Shown here one piece after another: positions 48,380 to 60,043 of a stretch of 64,000 nt of DNA. The notes beneath the pieces were generated by a model, which searched no databases, was not told where the DNA came from, and saw nothing but the letters and a program-made list of their open reading frames with translations. This DNA is from Anarhynchus alexandrinus (lineage: Eukaryota; Chordata; Aves; Charadriiformes; Charadriidae). The position numbers and the translations under genes were made by a program. The stretch spans positions 182,898 to 246,897 of the forward strand of contig VUYV01000496.1 in assembly GCA_008711295.1 (NCBI GenBank), read 5' to 3'. Within the stretch, counting starts at the first letter, position 1. Every line of letters starts with the position of its first letter.

Positions 48380-49470
48380 CACAGAATCACAGAACCACAG
48401 AATGGTCAGGGTTTGAAGGGACCTCTGGAGATCATCTAGTCCAACCCCCCTGCCAGAGCAGGGTCACCTACAGCAGGTTGCACAGGACAGCATCCAGGCA
48501 GGTTTTGAATGTCTCCAGAGTGGGAGACTCCACCGCCTCTCTGGGCAGCCTGTTCCAGTGCTCTGCCATCCTCAAAGAAGTTCCTCCTCATGTTAAGATG
48601 GAACTTCCTATGTTCAAGTTTGTGCCCGTTACCTCTTGTCCTGTCACCAGGCACCACTGAAAAAAGACTGGTCCCATCCTCCTGGTACCCTCCCTTTAAG
48701 TATTTATAAACATTGATAAGATGCCCCCTCAGTCTTCTCTTCTCCAGACTAAAAAGTCCCTCAGCCTTTCCATCATTGGAAAGATGCTCCAAACTCCTAA
48801 TCATCTTTGTAGCCCTTTGCTGGACCCTCTCCAGCAGTTCCCTGTCTTTCTGGAACTGGGGAGCCCAGAACAGGACACAGTACTCCAGATGCGGCCTCAC
48901 CAGGACAGCGCAGAGGGGAAGGATAACCTCCCTCGACCTGCTGGCCACACTCTTCTTGATGCACCCCAGGATGCCATTGGCCTTCTTGGCCCCCAGGGCA
49001 CATTGCTGGCTCATGGTCACCCTGTTGTCCACCAGGACTCCCAGGTCCCTTTCCACAGAGCTGCTCTCCAGCAGGTCAGCCCCCAGCCTATACTGATGCA
49101 TGGGGTTATTCCTCCCCAGATGCAGTACACTACACTTGCCTTTGTTGAATTTCATAAGGTTCCTCTCTGCCCAACTCTCCAGCCTGTCCAGGTCATGCTG
49201 AATGGCAGCACAGCCTTCTGGTGTGTCAGCCAATCCTCCCAGTTTTGTGTCATCAGCAAACTTGCTGATGGTGCACTCTATCCCTTCATCCAGGTCATTG
49301 ATGAATAAATTGAACAGGACTGGACCCTTTACTGACTGCTGGGGAACACCACTTATGACAGACCTCCAACTAGACTCTGCACCACTAATCACAACCCTCT
49401 GAGCTCTATCTGTCAGCCAGTCTTCCATAAGCCCACCATCATGCTTGAGCAATTCATCCATCATGGCCTG
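48380..49470 (-). mobile_element. CR1 LINE, 5'-truncated
   Basis: A CR1 retrotransposon in reverse orientation. Its 3' terminus is at 48380, where three octamer units (CACAGAAT, CACAGAAC, CACAGAAT) stand in tandem; these are the reverse complement of the ATTCTGTG-type repeat that ends avian CR1. The conserved 'GGGACCTCTGGAGATCATC' and 'TAGTCCAACCCCCC' segment follows. The body encodes the C-terminal half of ORF2. Similarity fades just past 49470, so the copy lacks ORF1, the endonuclease and the N-terminal part of reverse transcriptase. It is dead on arrival, as most CR1 insertions are. Confidence 0.95.
48436..49464 (-). pseudogene. CR1 ORF2 reverse transcriptase fragment
   Basis: This 342-codon frame covers the palm/thumb part of a CR1 reverse transcriptase, the enzyme that copies CR1 RNA at the target site. 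The catalytic FADD box is at residues 69-72 (about 49249-49260), preceded by GVPQ (39-42) and LFNLFINDL (50-58). The Gly that normally follows GVPQ is replaced by Gln (residue 43). A 2-codon gap relative to the other CR1 copy lies just before GLFSLEK. After about residue 297 (near 48574) the frame shifts, and the last 45 residues are out-of-frame sequence. It has no own promoter and no endonuclease. The ATG used here is incidental. Confidence 0.85.
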
Positions 49471-49770
49471 ACCTGTGCATGGATAGATGACTAGGATTGC
49501 AGGAGCTCACAAAAGCTCACAAGAGTAAGTGGTGAAAGACAAAACTGCTGACAGACACTAAGCAGTTTTGCCCCTGAAAGAGGTAGCTGGAAAGAAAGGG
49601 CAATGCTAAACAAAATCCAACAAGCCTTCTCATTAAGTCACAGCTCTTCTTGTCAGGCAGTGGTTTGGTCCATCTCAGCTAAATGCACAAATTTAACTGT
49701 CTTCAAAACTTACATGGTGATTATTTTTGCAATATCTGGCCTGCTTGCTACTGGCAATGTATGTCTCCTT
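49471..49770. other. Unannotated DNA between CR1 and SINE
   Basis: An imperfect direct repeat, AGCTCACAA at 49504-49512 and 49514-49522, lies just outside the CR1 5' truncation point. Nothing else is recognisable. Confidence 0.5.
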
Positions 49771-50036
49771 ACAAGACCCCTGTGAGCTAGGAAGTGCTGT
49801 TATCCCCATTCTGCAAATATAGACGTAAGTACCAATAATGCTGAGGGTAAATGGAGCTTGCTCCTAGTTCCAGAGTCACCACAGCATTGCAGTACTCAGT
49901 TTGGGCAAAAATTAAATAGTCAGGTTTGAAGCGTACTTCAAATTCCTATAGGAAGCCTGAGAGTAGAGCAGGGAATTAAATTCAGTTCCGTCAGGTCTCA
50001 GGGTAGCTCCCCAACCATCAGGCCAGCCTGTCTTGT
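49771..50036 (-). mobile_element. MIR-like tRNA-derived SINE
   Basis: Read on the plus strand it follows the reverse complement of MIR almost from end to end. ACCCCTGTGAGCTAGGAAGT and TTATCCCCATTCTGCAAAT match the tail-proximal 'ccctgtgaggtag...ttatccccattttacag'. GCTTGCTCCTAGTTCCAGAG matches 'cttgcccaaggtcacac'. GAGCAGGGAATTAAATTCAG and CCAACCATCAGGCCAGCCTG match the tRNA-derived head ('gccgggattcgaac', 'taaccactaggccac'). MIR elements are tRNA-promoter SINEs moved by LINE2 machinery. This copy is strongly diverged, and the middle (about 49890-49950) aligns poorly. Confidence 0.65.
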
Positions 50037-51876
50037 TTCCTTGAGTTTAAAAACTGGTTTGATTATACCGCAAAATCTGCCATGAAAGCCCTTCATTTTA
50101 TTTGCAGTATCCACGCAGAGGATGAAATACATTTGACTAAACAAACGTTCTCAACTGATTTAAACTAGGACAACTCTTTCATGAAGATCAGACTGTCTTC
50201 ACAGTCCATCCCAATAAACTCAGCCCCAAAAAGAATGGATTGCAGGATCATTCATACTATTGGCAGTGGTAACTCATTCTTGGCTCCGAATGAAGTTATT
50301 GCATCTGAATAGTCATTTGAACATCTGCACTGACATTCAGGAGCCTGCAAACAACAAGACCCTATGCAGTTCAGTAGGAAACAGTGCTGCACAGTGGGTG
50401 CTGTGGGAACACTCGGGAGAGGCAATCCCCACTCAGCACACAGCTATGGTTACACATATGGACAGAGTTGTTGAAGTTAGTGGGTGCATTAGAGTGCTTA
50501 TCTATTTACCTTTCAAGTGGGTGTGGGCCAGAGCAAGAACAAACAGTGAAATCTTGATGTGTTGCAATCACCAAAGGTCCCACTGAAGTCAATGCTGCGT
50601 GGATGCCACCTGTGTTAGCAAGAGTTACACCTGGCAATGCCTTCAGATTTTGGACGTTGTGCTTTGTGCTGCTGTTCCAGTCTGCACCAGTAATACTGAG
50701 ACTACGTTTTTGTTTCATTACTTACAGTCTCCCCCCTAAATGAAATGATGCAGCTGAGACACACAGTTTAGGTTATTGCATGCCCAGGTATTTTCTGCAG
50801 TCCTGCAGAAAGTCGTGCAAGTTATATTAAAAAACTCTTCCATTAAGTACACCATACTACTTTATGTTTGCCGTGGGCTTATAGTAATGCACATGAATAG
50901 TTACAGGGACTCAGATGCTCACTGTTAACTTGTTATGCCAGTGCAGTGGCAGAGGGTAGATCTCCCAGAATGTATACGATGGTGCCACTGTCTCCCTGCC
51001 CATCACATACCTGCTGATACATGATAAATACTTTAGGTGCTACATCCATTTTAACAGGTAAGGAGTGGAGGACTTTTCTACAAAGTGCCACACGGTGTAA
51101 CAGGAACAGCCAGGGACCACGTCAGATTCATCAAGTCCAATTACTCTTGAGCATGTAACTTCTGAGTTACCATTTTTGTTGTTCTTTTCTTACTTATTCC
51201 CTGTATAGTGACTTCTTAGCATCAGAAATCCACTTTCAGAATCCTCTGCAGCTCCAACATTTCTATCTGCTGGGCAAGGCACTCTTGCATCTTAAGACTC
51301 AACAGTGTCAAAAACCAAGTAATGATGCCCTTGGTAATTAACCACAATTCTCCAAGCCAGCTAGCCATTAGTGTGCAAAAAGCATGCAGCTGGCTTGTCT
51401 GGAACCTTATGAACAGACACAGCAACAAGGGCCCATGTCCTGGTAGCCCATATTTTGCATTCAGGGACATCCCTACAGATATTTCACTTAAACTGCATTC
51501 CAGACACTGGTTGAGTAGCCAAGGAAAACACAGCTTCACAGAGCTGATGCTCCTCCTTCACTTGATTTATTTTAAAGCACACATACATGTGTACAAAACT
51601 CAGCAGAAAGCTCAAACCAAATATCTGTTCATCTGTGGTCAAGCAAAAAAATACAAGATCCCTACCGTGCAGAAGGCATAGATCTAAGCATCACGTTAAA
51701 TTTGTCCACCACCACGAGCAACAAAACCACTCAAAACAATAGTGCCAAAAGTGTCGAACAGATGCAACTTTCCAAACATTCCAATACTGCATAAATAATA
51801 ATCTCCTAAACTTACACATTTTCTAATAAGGAAGAAACTATTCTTCCATTGTCAGACTCGCTCATTGACCTTGTGT
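50037..51876. other. Unannotated DNA
   Basis: The sequence AAGGTCCCACTGAAGTCAAT near 50575 resembles a motif common in old reptile/bird repeats, but no element can be delimited. No gene is visible. Confidence 0.5.
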
Positions 51877-52509
51877 GGAGTAGTCAACATGATAGAGGGA
51901 AGGGATGCCATCCAGAGGGACCTGGACAGGCTGGAGAGGCAGGCCTGTGCAAACCCCATGAAGCTCAACAAGGCCAAGTGCAAGGTCCTGCACATGGGCC
52001 AGGACAATCCCATGTACAAATCCAGGCTGGGCAGAGAATGGATTGAGAGCAGCCCTGAGGAAAAGGACTTGGGGCTGTTGGCTGATGAGAAGCTCAACAC
52101 GAGCCAGCAATGCATGCTTGCAGCCCAGAAAGCCACCTGCATCCTGGGCTGCATCAAAAGAAGCATGGCCAGCAAGTCGAGAGAGGTGATTCTGCCCCTC
52201 TACTCCCCTCTTGTGAGACCCCACCTGGAATATTGTGTGCAGCTCTGGAGCCCCCAACATAAGAAGGACATGGTCCTGTTGGATCAGGTGCAGAGGAGGG
52301 CCACAAAGATGATCAGAGGGCTGGAGTCCCTCTCCTATGAAGACAGGTTGAGAGAGTTGGGGTTGTTCAGCCTGGAGAAGAGAAGATGCCAGGGAGACCA
52401 GTATCTGAAAGGTGCCTACAAGAAAGCTGGAGAGGGAATTTTCACAAGGGCATGTAGTGATCAGATGAGGGGTAATGGCTTCAAACTGGAAGAGGTAGAT
52501 TTAGATTAG
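51865..52509 (+). pseudogene. CR1 ORF2 C-terminal fragment
   Basis: The open frame runs 215 codons including the stop at 52507-52509. From about residue 12 it reads the region just C-terminal of the reverse-transcriptase catalytic box (RDAIQRDLDRLE, then [53 protein letters not shown]). The catalytic FADD box itself is missing through truncation. Compared with the minus-strand copy, five codons are missing in frame between the RG/QG and YLKG positions. The frame then breaks at TAG near 52507. It is a pseudogene fragment without function. Confidence 0.85.
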
Positions 52510-52727
52510 ATATCAGGCCATCTAATTTTTCACTTTGAGGGTGGTGAGGCACTGGAACAGGTTACCCAGAGAAGTTGTGGATGCCCATCCCTGGAAGCGT
52601 TCAAGGCCAGGCTGGATGGCCTTTGAGCAACCTGGTCTAGTGGGAGGTGTGCCTGTCCATGGCAGGGGGGTTGGAACTAGATGATATTTACGGTTCTTTC
52701 CAAGTCTAACCATTCTATGATTCTATG
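51877..52727 (+). mobile_element. CR1 LINE, 5'-truncated
   Basis: A CR1 retrotransposon in forward orientation. It begins within ORF2 near 51877 (GGGATGCCATCCAGAGGGAC soon follows) and ends at 52727 with two perfect ATTCTATG octamers (52712-52727), the diagnostic CR1 terminus. The 3' untranslated part includes TTCAAGGCCAGGCTGGATGG and GGGGTTGGAACTAGATGATA. The truncation point is about 200 bp further 3' in ORF2 than that of the copy at 48380-49470. The two copies differ in their 3' ends and so belong to different CR1 subfamilies or ages. Confidence 0.95.
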
Positions 52728-55598
52728 AAAGAAAATAATTGACCAGGAAAGGAAATGGTCATCAGCAATTAATGCTTCACAGTAACTGACCTAGCTAAAA
52801 TCTAAACCCCTGGTTTTGGGTGCTTATAACTTTCTGCCAATTCCCACTTTTAAATTAAAAAAAAAAACCATGGTGTGCAAGGTATGTACAGTGTCAAGGC
52901 CCACATACATCTCACACTTATTCCTGCCACATGACTTCGTTAAACATTTCAACAATCATTTCATCTCTAATTTGTTTCTTTCAGTACAGGAATGGGCACC
53001 CTCAGAGCACCACAAGCAACCTTATCTTACATAGCACTACGAGATGTGTGCAACCGTAAATGGAAGATGAGCTAGTACAAACAGTGATACCAGTGCTTGA
53101 CACGTTAAAGTAACACATCTATAACTTGTGTAAAAATGTTATCCCACTATAGTCTGAGTTGTCCTCTTTGCTTCCTTATCTTCCCAGTGGGAACTGGTGA
53201 TCTCAGGGAGCATACAAGAGTGCTTCTCACAGACTCGAGGGATGACTGCATTGCTCGACCCATTTCTCCTCTCTGAATTTACCCCTTTAATTTGCTGATT
53301 CCTGTTTGGACACAGAGCAGTAGTTCACTTCAAACCACAACTCAGTGCTTCAGTTGCCAAAGCGTGGTGGTATATCAACATAAATCAACAGAGATAAGCC
53401 GATAGTTGTTAAGAGCTACAGCCGACATCTGTACTCACAATAATTCAACAATCCACACATAAACAACAGCTACATTTCCTAGTTTCGTGTTTTCATAAGT
53501 TAATGAAGAGAGATAGGTTTCCCCTGAGAGGTGTTGAAGCTCCACAGAGCGTTATTTACCCTTCTTTCAAAAGCATAATTTTCGCCAACGGAAATTACTC
53601 AGAATGCAATAAAACATGTTTTTCTAACAAAATGAAGTCCAAACCCTGCTTCCTGGACCAACATGAACTTTCCAATGGAGGACAAAAAAGCTACGTCTTA
53701 GACCAGGGAAAACAATATTTGGGCCCTTCTTTGAACCATACAACAGTGCTAAACAAATAGAGAGACACACATTTCACCTCATTATGCTTTGGTTTATTGG
53801 TAACACAAAGATTCCTTAATGATCTCAGTTTGATCCTGCCTGGTACATGCTGAAAAGCTTTCTCTGGTCCACTAATCCCAATCAAGTAATGGCTGCCCCA
53901 AATATCTTTCAACAAAAACACTCGCATCTTTGTCAGTGCTTTCAAAGAATTAGCTATAGATCAAACTAGTTTAGATATAGCTTAAAAAAATATAAAAATT
54001 CAGAAGCCTTTTTTGTGTCTGTATATTTTAAAGCTGTTTAAAGATCTTTCTTCATGGCTCATACAGGCAAAAGAATATTTTTATTACTAGTATATCTGCC
54101 TCTATACCACGGAGCTGTTTTCATTTAACTGAATCATCCCAGGTCTGCACTAGAAATTTTTACCAGTTTTCTACTGCAAGGTGTGGGCGGGATGATCTAT
54201 TTCTTTTTTAAGTGACAAAACCATAATGTTTTTTCAGTTATATCATGAGGGGGAAAGTAATTCAGTTATGTATTGCTTAGTGTATACTTACAATGCCATG
54301 AATTTCTGCCAGCAAAATTGTTCTTTTATCATTATAAACTACGTTTACATTAGATGAGTTCAGCATTCTGGTTAGAGACAAAGCTTTCCTAATGAGAGTA
54401 CGAGGCCATTAAAACTTTTCTTATGAATGAATGGCTGCACTGTTTTTAAACAGAAATTTATTTCTGTTCGAATAGGCTCTTCATAGAGCATTTTCCAATA
54501 TTATAATCTTACATGTTTCATCCCCGTAAACAATAAAATACTAAGTATATTTAGTTCTTCTCATGTATGTTCACAAAGGAAAAAACCACAGTTTTATGCT
54601 ACTGATTTTTTAAAGTTCAAAGGCCTAACAAAGAAACAAAATTATAGGCAATCTCTAGCAGTAGTGAGGACCAACACAGAGCACCAGGGATGACTTTTTT
54701 CCCCTGCACAAACATTACCTTTCCTGATTAAAAGTTAAAGAATATTAGCCAGATATGGTTGCTGGCTATTTAATAGACAGTTATTACAGTCCTTCAGAAA
54801 AAAAAAAAATAATCAGAACATAATAAACAAATATATCTCAATAGGAAGTGTGTCATATTAACGTAATTGCCTGATGTCCCAGACTTGCAGGCACCAAAGA
54901 CCAACTGGGAAAGGCAGAACAAAAAGAGCTTTTGCACCACAGTAAAAACTGATGATTAAACCAAAATGGTGTGTGACATTTCACAGGCAGAATGAACTCT
55001 TTTACACAGATGTCTACTCTGACCTGGATTTGTAGCCTCTGAATTGCTTGTCTTGTGTTTTAAAAATATGCACCTAGATGCAGATGGATGCAACAGCAAA
55101 GACAGGTGATTTTACCTAAATAAATACCCTCAATAAGCATTTCTGAAATTATAAAGTTTTGAACACTCCAGAGAAAATCTGATCCAAAAGTTATGGCCTG
55201 TATTAGACTCACAGTTTCACTAAGTTTATTCAGCCATCAATCATGGTGACAAACCAAGTCTTGCCCTTTGCAGGCACTCGCAGTGGCTCCTGATGTTTGG
55301 GGTTTTTTTTGTTACCACCAGGAGTTTTTGGAACAATGAGTAAAATTCTCCAAGAATCAACAAAAAGGTCCTGGGTGCTGTGTGAGCAAGTTTTCAGAGG
55401 ATTTTGTGCTGAACGTGGACTGAGATGGGAGCTCACACTGTACGCGATGTAGGGTCCTCTAGCCACGCACAGGTGCTGTATGGTAGCACCATGGCCCTGA
55501 CAGAATCCCAGCTACACTTCACAGGCACAAAGCCTAACATGGCTTTCATAAGCAGTCCAACTGCTGTTCTTTTGCCACAGAAACTTTTGGAGTTTCGA
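52728..55598. other. Unannotated A+T-rich DNA
   Basis: Short ORFs only (for example 53503-53760 plus, 55230-55466 minus), none recognised. There is an A run at about 54799-54810. Confidence 0.6.
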
Positions 55599-55650
55599 AA
55601 TTAAAATAAAATAAATAAAAAAAAAAAAAAGAAAAATAAAAAGAAAAGAA
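55599..55650 (+). repeat. A-rich low-complexity run (AAAT/AAAAG)
   Basis: AAAT-type repeats pass into a long A run and AAAAG repeats. No recognisable element lies just upstream. Confidence 0.85.
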
Positions 55651-58600
55651 TTGTTTACCTTATAGTAACTCTGTAACTTTAAGGTGAATTGTTAACTTGG
55701 ATTCTACCCTTTGGGGCTTATTCAGCTCAGGTAAGTAAGACTGGGCTGTTTTGGCATTGCCCAAAGGAATGTCCTGCCCCGTATGAATACCTTATCTACC
55801 CCTATTCCTTCAGGATTCAAAAAGCTGAGAAGCATAAGGATTTAACACCAGGGAAAAGAGTTACTAATCCATGCAAACAAAGCTTCTCAAAAAGCCTGCT
55901 TGCTGCTGGTTTAGTATCCCTTCTGTGTTCTTCCAGCAGTTATCCACAGGGATCAATCCCATCTATCAATTATTGTAACACACAACTCCAAGGACATGAA
56001 GGTTTCCTTAAACATGATCTTCTGAAATAGGCATCCAACCTAGAAGACCAGGCCACATGAGAAGCATTCAGAATGTGGACGAAAACCCACATGGGTGCTT
56101 TGGAAATTTCAGAAATCTAGTGGTTTTTTAAAACAGACAACTGATGCTCTACAATGGATGCATCCATTTTTCAATGTGCTTGTCCTGCCTGACAGGTTTG
56201 ATTTGACAAGATGTCCTAGAGGTCAAGAAAACACCAGTTGCCAGCCTCCAAAATGGAGCTCCTCCTCATCTTTGATGCAATGTCTTCCTGTGCCATTGCC
56301 TCTCAGTGCTGATACATCTTCAGATAGACAGAGACGTTCACTTACTAGGCAGATAGTCTTCCTGTTAGAATCCGAGACTTAAAACCTATGTGGTTGAAGA
56401 AAGTCTATCCCCTTATTTGAAAAACATTTTAAAGAACTCCCCATTTATTACAGAGATATTTTTTTTTAATAGAGATAAATGTAGGTAAAAGTTTTAAAAC
56501 ATATGATATGTAGAATATCAAAATCATCTTGAAAACATCATGATCAGAAGAAAGTTCACATAAATGAGAAGGAATTTACTAATTAGCAAACACAACTGAG
56601 CTGTAAACTCTGTAAGATCCTGCACACCACAGTTACATTAAATGGCAGCATGATCTAATTTAGGAATAAAAACATGGTCAGACTTCCATGTTTGGGGTCT
56701 CAGGTGAGAGGATGAATATCTCCTATGACAGATAACTTGTAGCATCTCCAGTAATTGTGTTGAAACAATTTTGTAATACTAAGATAGTTTTTTTCAAATG
56801 TTCTCTATTTTGCTGCAAAGACTTACTAAACATGCTAGAAAAATAAAGGTATTCAGACCAAAAAGAGAACAAATCGGAAATAATAAGTGAATAAATAGAA
56901 TCTACTTCTTTAAAAAATATCCAAATTACAGAAAGAGTCCAATAAATCAAACCATTTACTCCTTGAAAGAGAATTTTACTGTATCATTGGCACTAACTCT
57001 TTCAATGTCCAGTTAGCCATTACTTCATCAAAATTACAAGTAGAAGAATTACTGGTGTGCTCAGGCTGTCTTCAGATCTCCCAGTATTTTTTCATTAATG
57101 TTAATATGCCATTAGAACATTCTACACTCGAGCTAGTGACTCACGATATTAGATATAGCCCTGAAGCAATCAAAAGAGTCACAAATATCTCATAGCACAC
57201 TTTAGCAGCAATGCCCTGTAAAATAGCCTTTGCATCTGAAATTCATCACTTCCTAAGCGACCTCATAAAAATGGTAACTGTAGAGATGCCTGCAGAAATG
57301 CAGGCTGTACACGGGCCCCTCTTCCACAAGTCACTTCACAGTGCTGTTATTAGCATTCAGGAGGGGTAGAGCTGGCTGGTAGGGAGCAAAGCACTGACTG
57401 TCATCTCCTCATGTTGAATCAGTCACCACTGATACGAGGTAGTGAATAATGTACTATAAAGTGAGCGCTTCTGCAGATAATGGCAAAACCTCAAACCGAA
57501 AGTAAGGTCATTATTGAGTGTAAAGCATGATACCCATTTCACAGTGTTTTTTACTTAATAATACTGACAGTGAATAAAGCCTTTTAAATGCAGTAAAATA
57601 ACTGTTATTTGGTGGCATCTAGGAATCAAACAACCAAGTTTAAGATACCTCTGATGCAGGAAGAAGAACATAAAGATGCCTCCAGTTCCATGTGACACTA
57701 CCAAGTGTTGAACACTATGACCGACCTGGAAAGGAGATTAGCAGATGTTATCTATACATCTGCAAATTGCACATCTTTCCCCAGGATCTGCTAGTTTTTA
57801 TTTATATGGAAAGATTATTTTTCCTTCAGTATTCCACTAGCATTATCAACAGTAGTGTTGATTTGTAATTTATCATTGCACACTTTCACCCAATGGCAAA
57901 GCACCCACTCCAGGTACACAGAGACATTTCCCTGCAGAGTACCAAATCTGATATGGAAATAAAAGAGATTCTTAAATTGTGTGACAGAGACCTATGAAGA
58001 AAGTTCAAAGTAATCCAGGAGTTGTGTATTGTGCAGGAAAAGTAGAAGAACAGATTAATATCTCTAATTACAAAATGGGGAATATCTTTAAATGTTTCCA
58101 TTTGGATGGGTAATTAACTGAGATAATGGTTGCAAATACATGGCCTGGAGCGTTCTTACTTTTCATGTTAAAGTAAGGCTAATATCCATAAGGAAGAAAT
58201 GTTCTCAAAACGAACTTACCGCATTAATCAAGTCATGTGGGAGGACAAATTCTCTTCCATAAATTGTGAAGCTGCTCTTCTCGCTTTTCTCTTTAAACAG
58301 TAGAAATCCTACAGTGATTTCGTGTAGAGAGCTTGATGACTTCCTACTGCATGAGCTTCAGCAAGATTAATCTGACTCCAAAGAAGGCAATGCTGTTTCA
58401 CTGCTCATTTGCATCAAATATTGTAGTGAGGGAAGAAAGTTATGCTGCATAGCTTACTTGAACATTAGTCTTTCATCAGCCAATTGATAAGGCACTGAAA
58501 ATAAACTTTGGTTAAGAAATAAAAAAATGCAGTTTATGAACACGACTGCTGTAGGTGGGTATGAGTCAGTATTTTTATTTTTTCAGAAATGCACATTTTA

Positions 58601-60020
58601 ATAAAAGCCCACACAAGTGACTGACAGGATATTACCTTGTTGATGTAAATAGGATAGCTGGACTGGAAACCAGCTAACAGATCCTTACATGGTAGAGGTA
58701 ATGATAAACTCAGAGCTGCACATCACATCTCAGCAGCCCAGGGGAACCAACCAGAAATTCAGACCTGGCTCTTATCTGTGGAATATTTTCTTATCCATTA
58801 CTTTTCAGATTCACAGTTTGGTTTGGTTTATGTCAACACATGACATGCAACACTCCAGAAAATTGGCTTTATCTTCAGACCCAAACTTGGCCACTCCTGC
58901 CCAGAGCTAGCGATGAGGGCACTAGGTACATCACGCCAGGGACGTACCAAAGACAACTCCATCCTTTCCTGGGACCTTCCCTGCCCACTCCATGCTTCTG
59001 AGAGATTAAGTCCTCAGCAGATGTGGAGAGGCTGCTGTTCACCTTGAGTTTGCAGCTGGGGACGAATTGGCATAAAAATAATCAGAAGATGTTGTCGCTC
59101 CATTTGGCAATAAAAGCTAAGAAGAAACTTTCCTCCTCCAGACATTCATATTGCTCCATATGCTCTTCATGGTAAACTAAGTGGCTGCAAACCCCCACCT
59201 ATACACCAGTCAGAAAGTAGCTGAGCAGAAAAAGAGTCATAATGTGCTACAGCTTCCAGCTGCTACTCAATGCCCTCATATTTCTGGACTAGGTATACAT
59301 TTTGTGAAATAACACCCTTAGGCGCTCTGCGGAGAATAAGGTTGTTTTCCAGAGCAACTACCATCAGTCTCTATACACACCACAAAATTGCTGTAATCCT
59401 CATTGTTCTAAATGACTGCCTGAGACTTAGTAAAAACACTTTGGTTATATCAGATAAACATGAAGATCTTAAACGTACCTGCTGAGAGACTGGAGATGTG
59501 AGATGTGAGGTACAGCAAGCAGAAAAGCAGCAAGGAGGAAGCGAGGAGGGATGTTCAAAGATTAGAGGATATTTTGTCTCTAAAACACATTTCTGGAAAC
59601 AAAACAAGGAAGAAGCACTTCATGCAATGATGAGATGACAAGAAATTGTAAAATAAAAGGCATCACATAGGAAGGAGATGGGAAAAAAATATAGCAGGAA
59701 CAAAAGGAGGGAATACGGCAATAATTCAGATTGCAAGCAACAGCGAGAGGTTTAAATTCCAGATTTAATGTTCATGGTCAGGCTAAACCAGAAATAGATG
59801 CAAAATGTATTCAGACCCTATTCATCCACAACGAACAAAGCTACGTTAGCTTTCTTTCCAACAGTTCCTAATACCTCTGTACAAGGCTTGTACAGCTACC
59901 CACATCTTAGCCACTAGACTGCCTGGGATCTTTCCTTTGCTAGTTTAGAAGCTGTGGCTATGAATTAATCCTGCACCTTTTACCAATGGTCAGACATTAA
60001 TTACGGTGGTGACTTTTGAC
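55651..60020. other. Unannotated A+T-rich DNA
   Basis: No gene, array or clear repeat is visible. The stretch 57300-57540 has a less decayed look, with mixed composition and no low-complexity sequence, but I cannot assign it. Confidence 0.55.
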
Positions 60021-60043
60021 GTGTGTGTATGTGTCTGTGTGTG
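60021..60043. repeat. Interrupted (GT)n microsatellite
   Basis: A GT run broken by A and C substitutions. Confidence 0.85.

Noticed and set aside
48721..49308. 195-codon plus-strand ORF over the CR1 at 48380-49470
   Set aside because: It is the antisense shadow of the CR1 ORF2 fragment.
51862..52260. 132-codon minus-strand ORF over the plus CR1
   Set aside because: It is antisense to CR1 ORF2 sequence and has no independent support.
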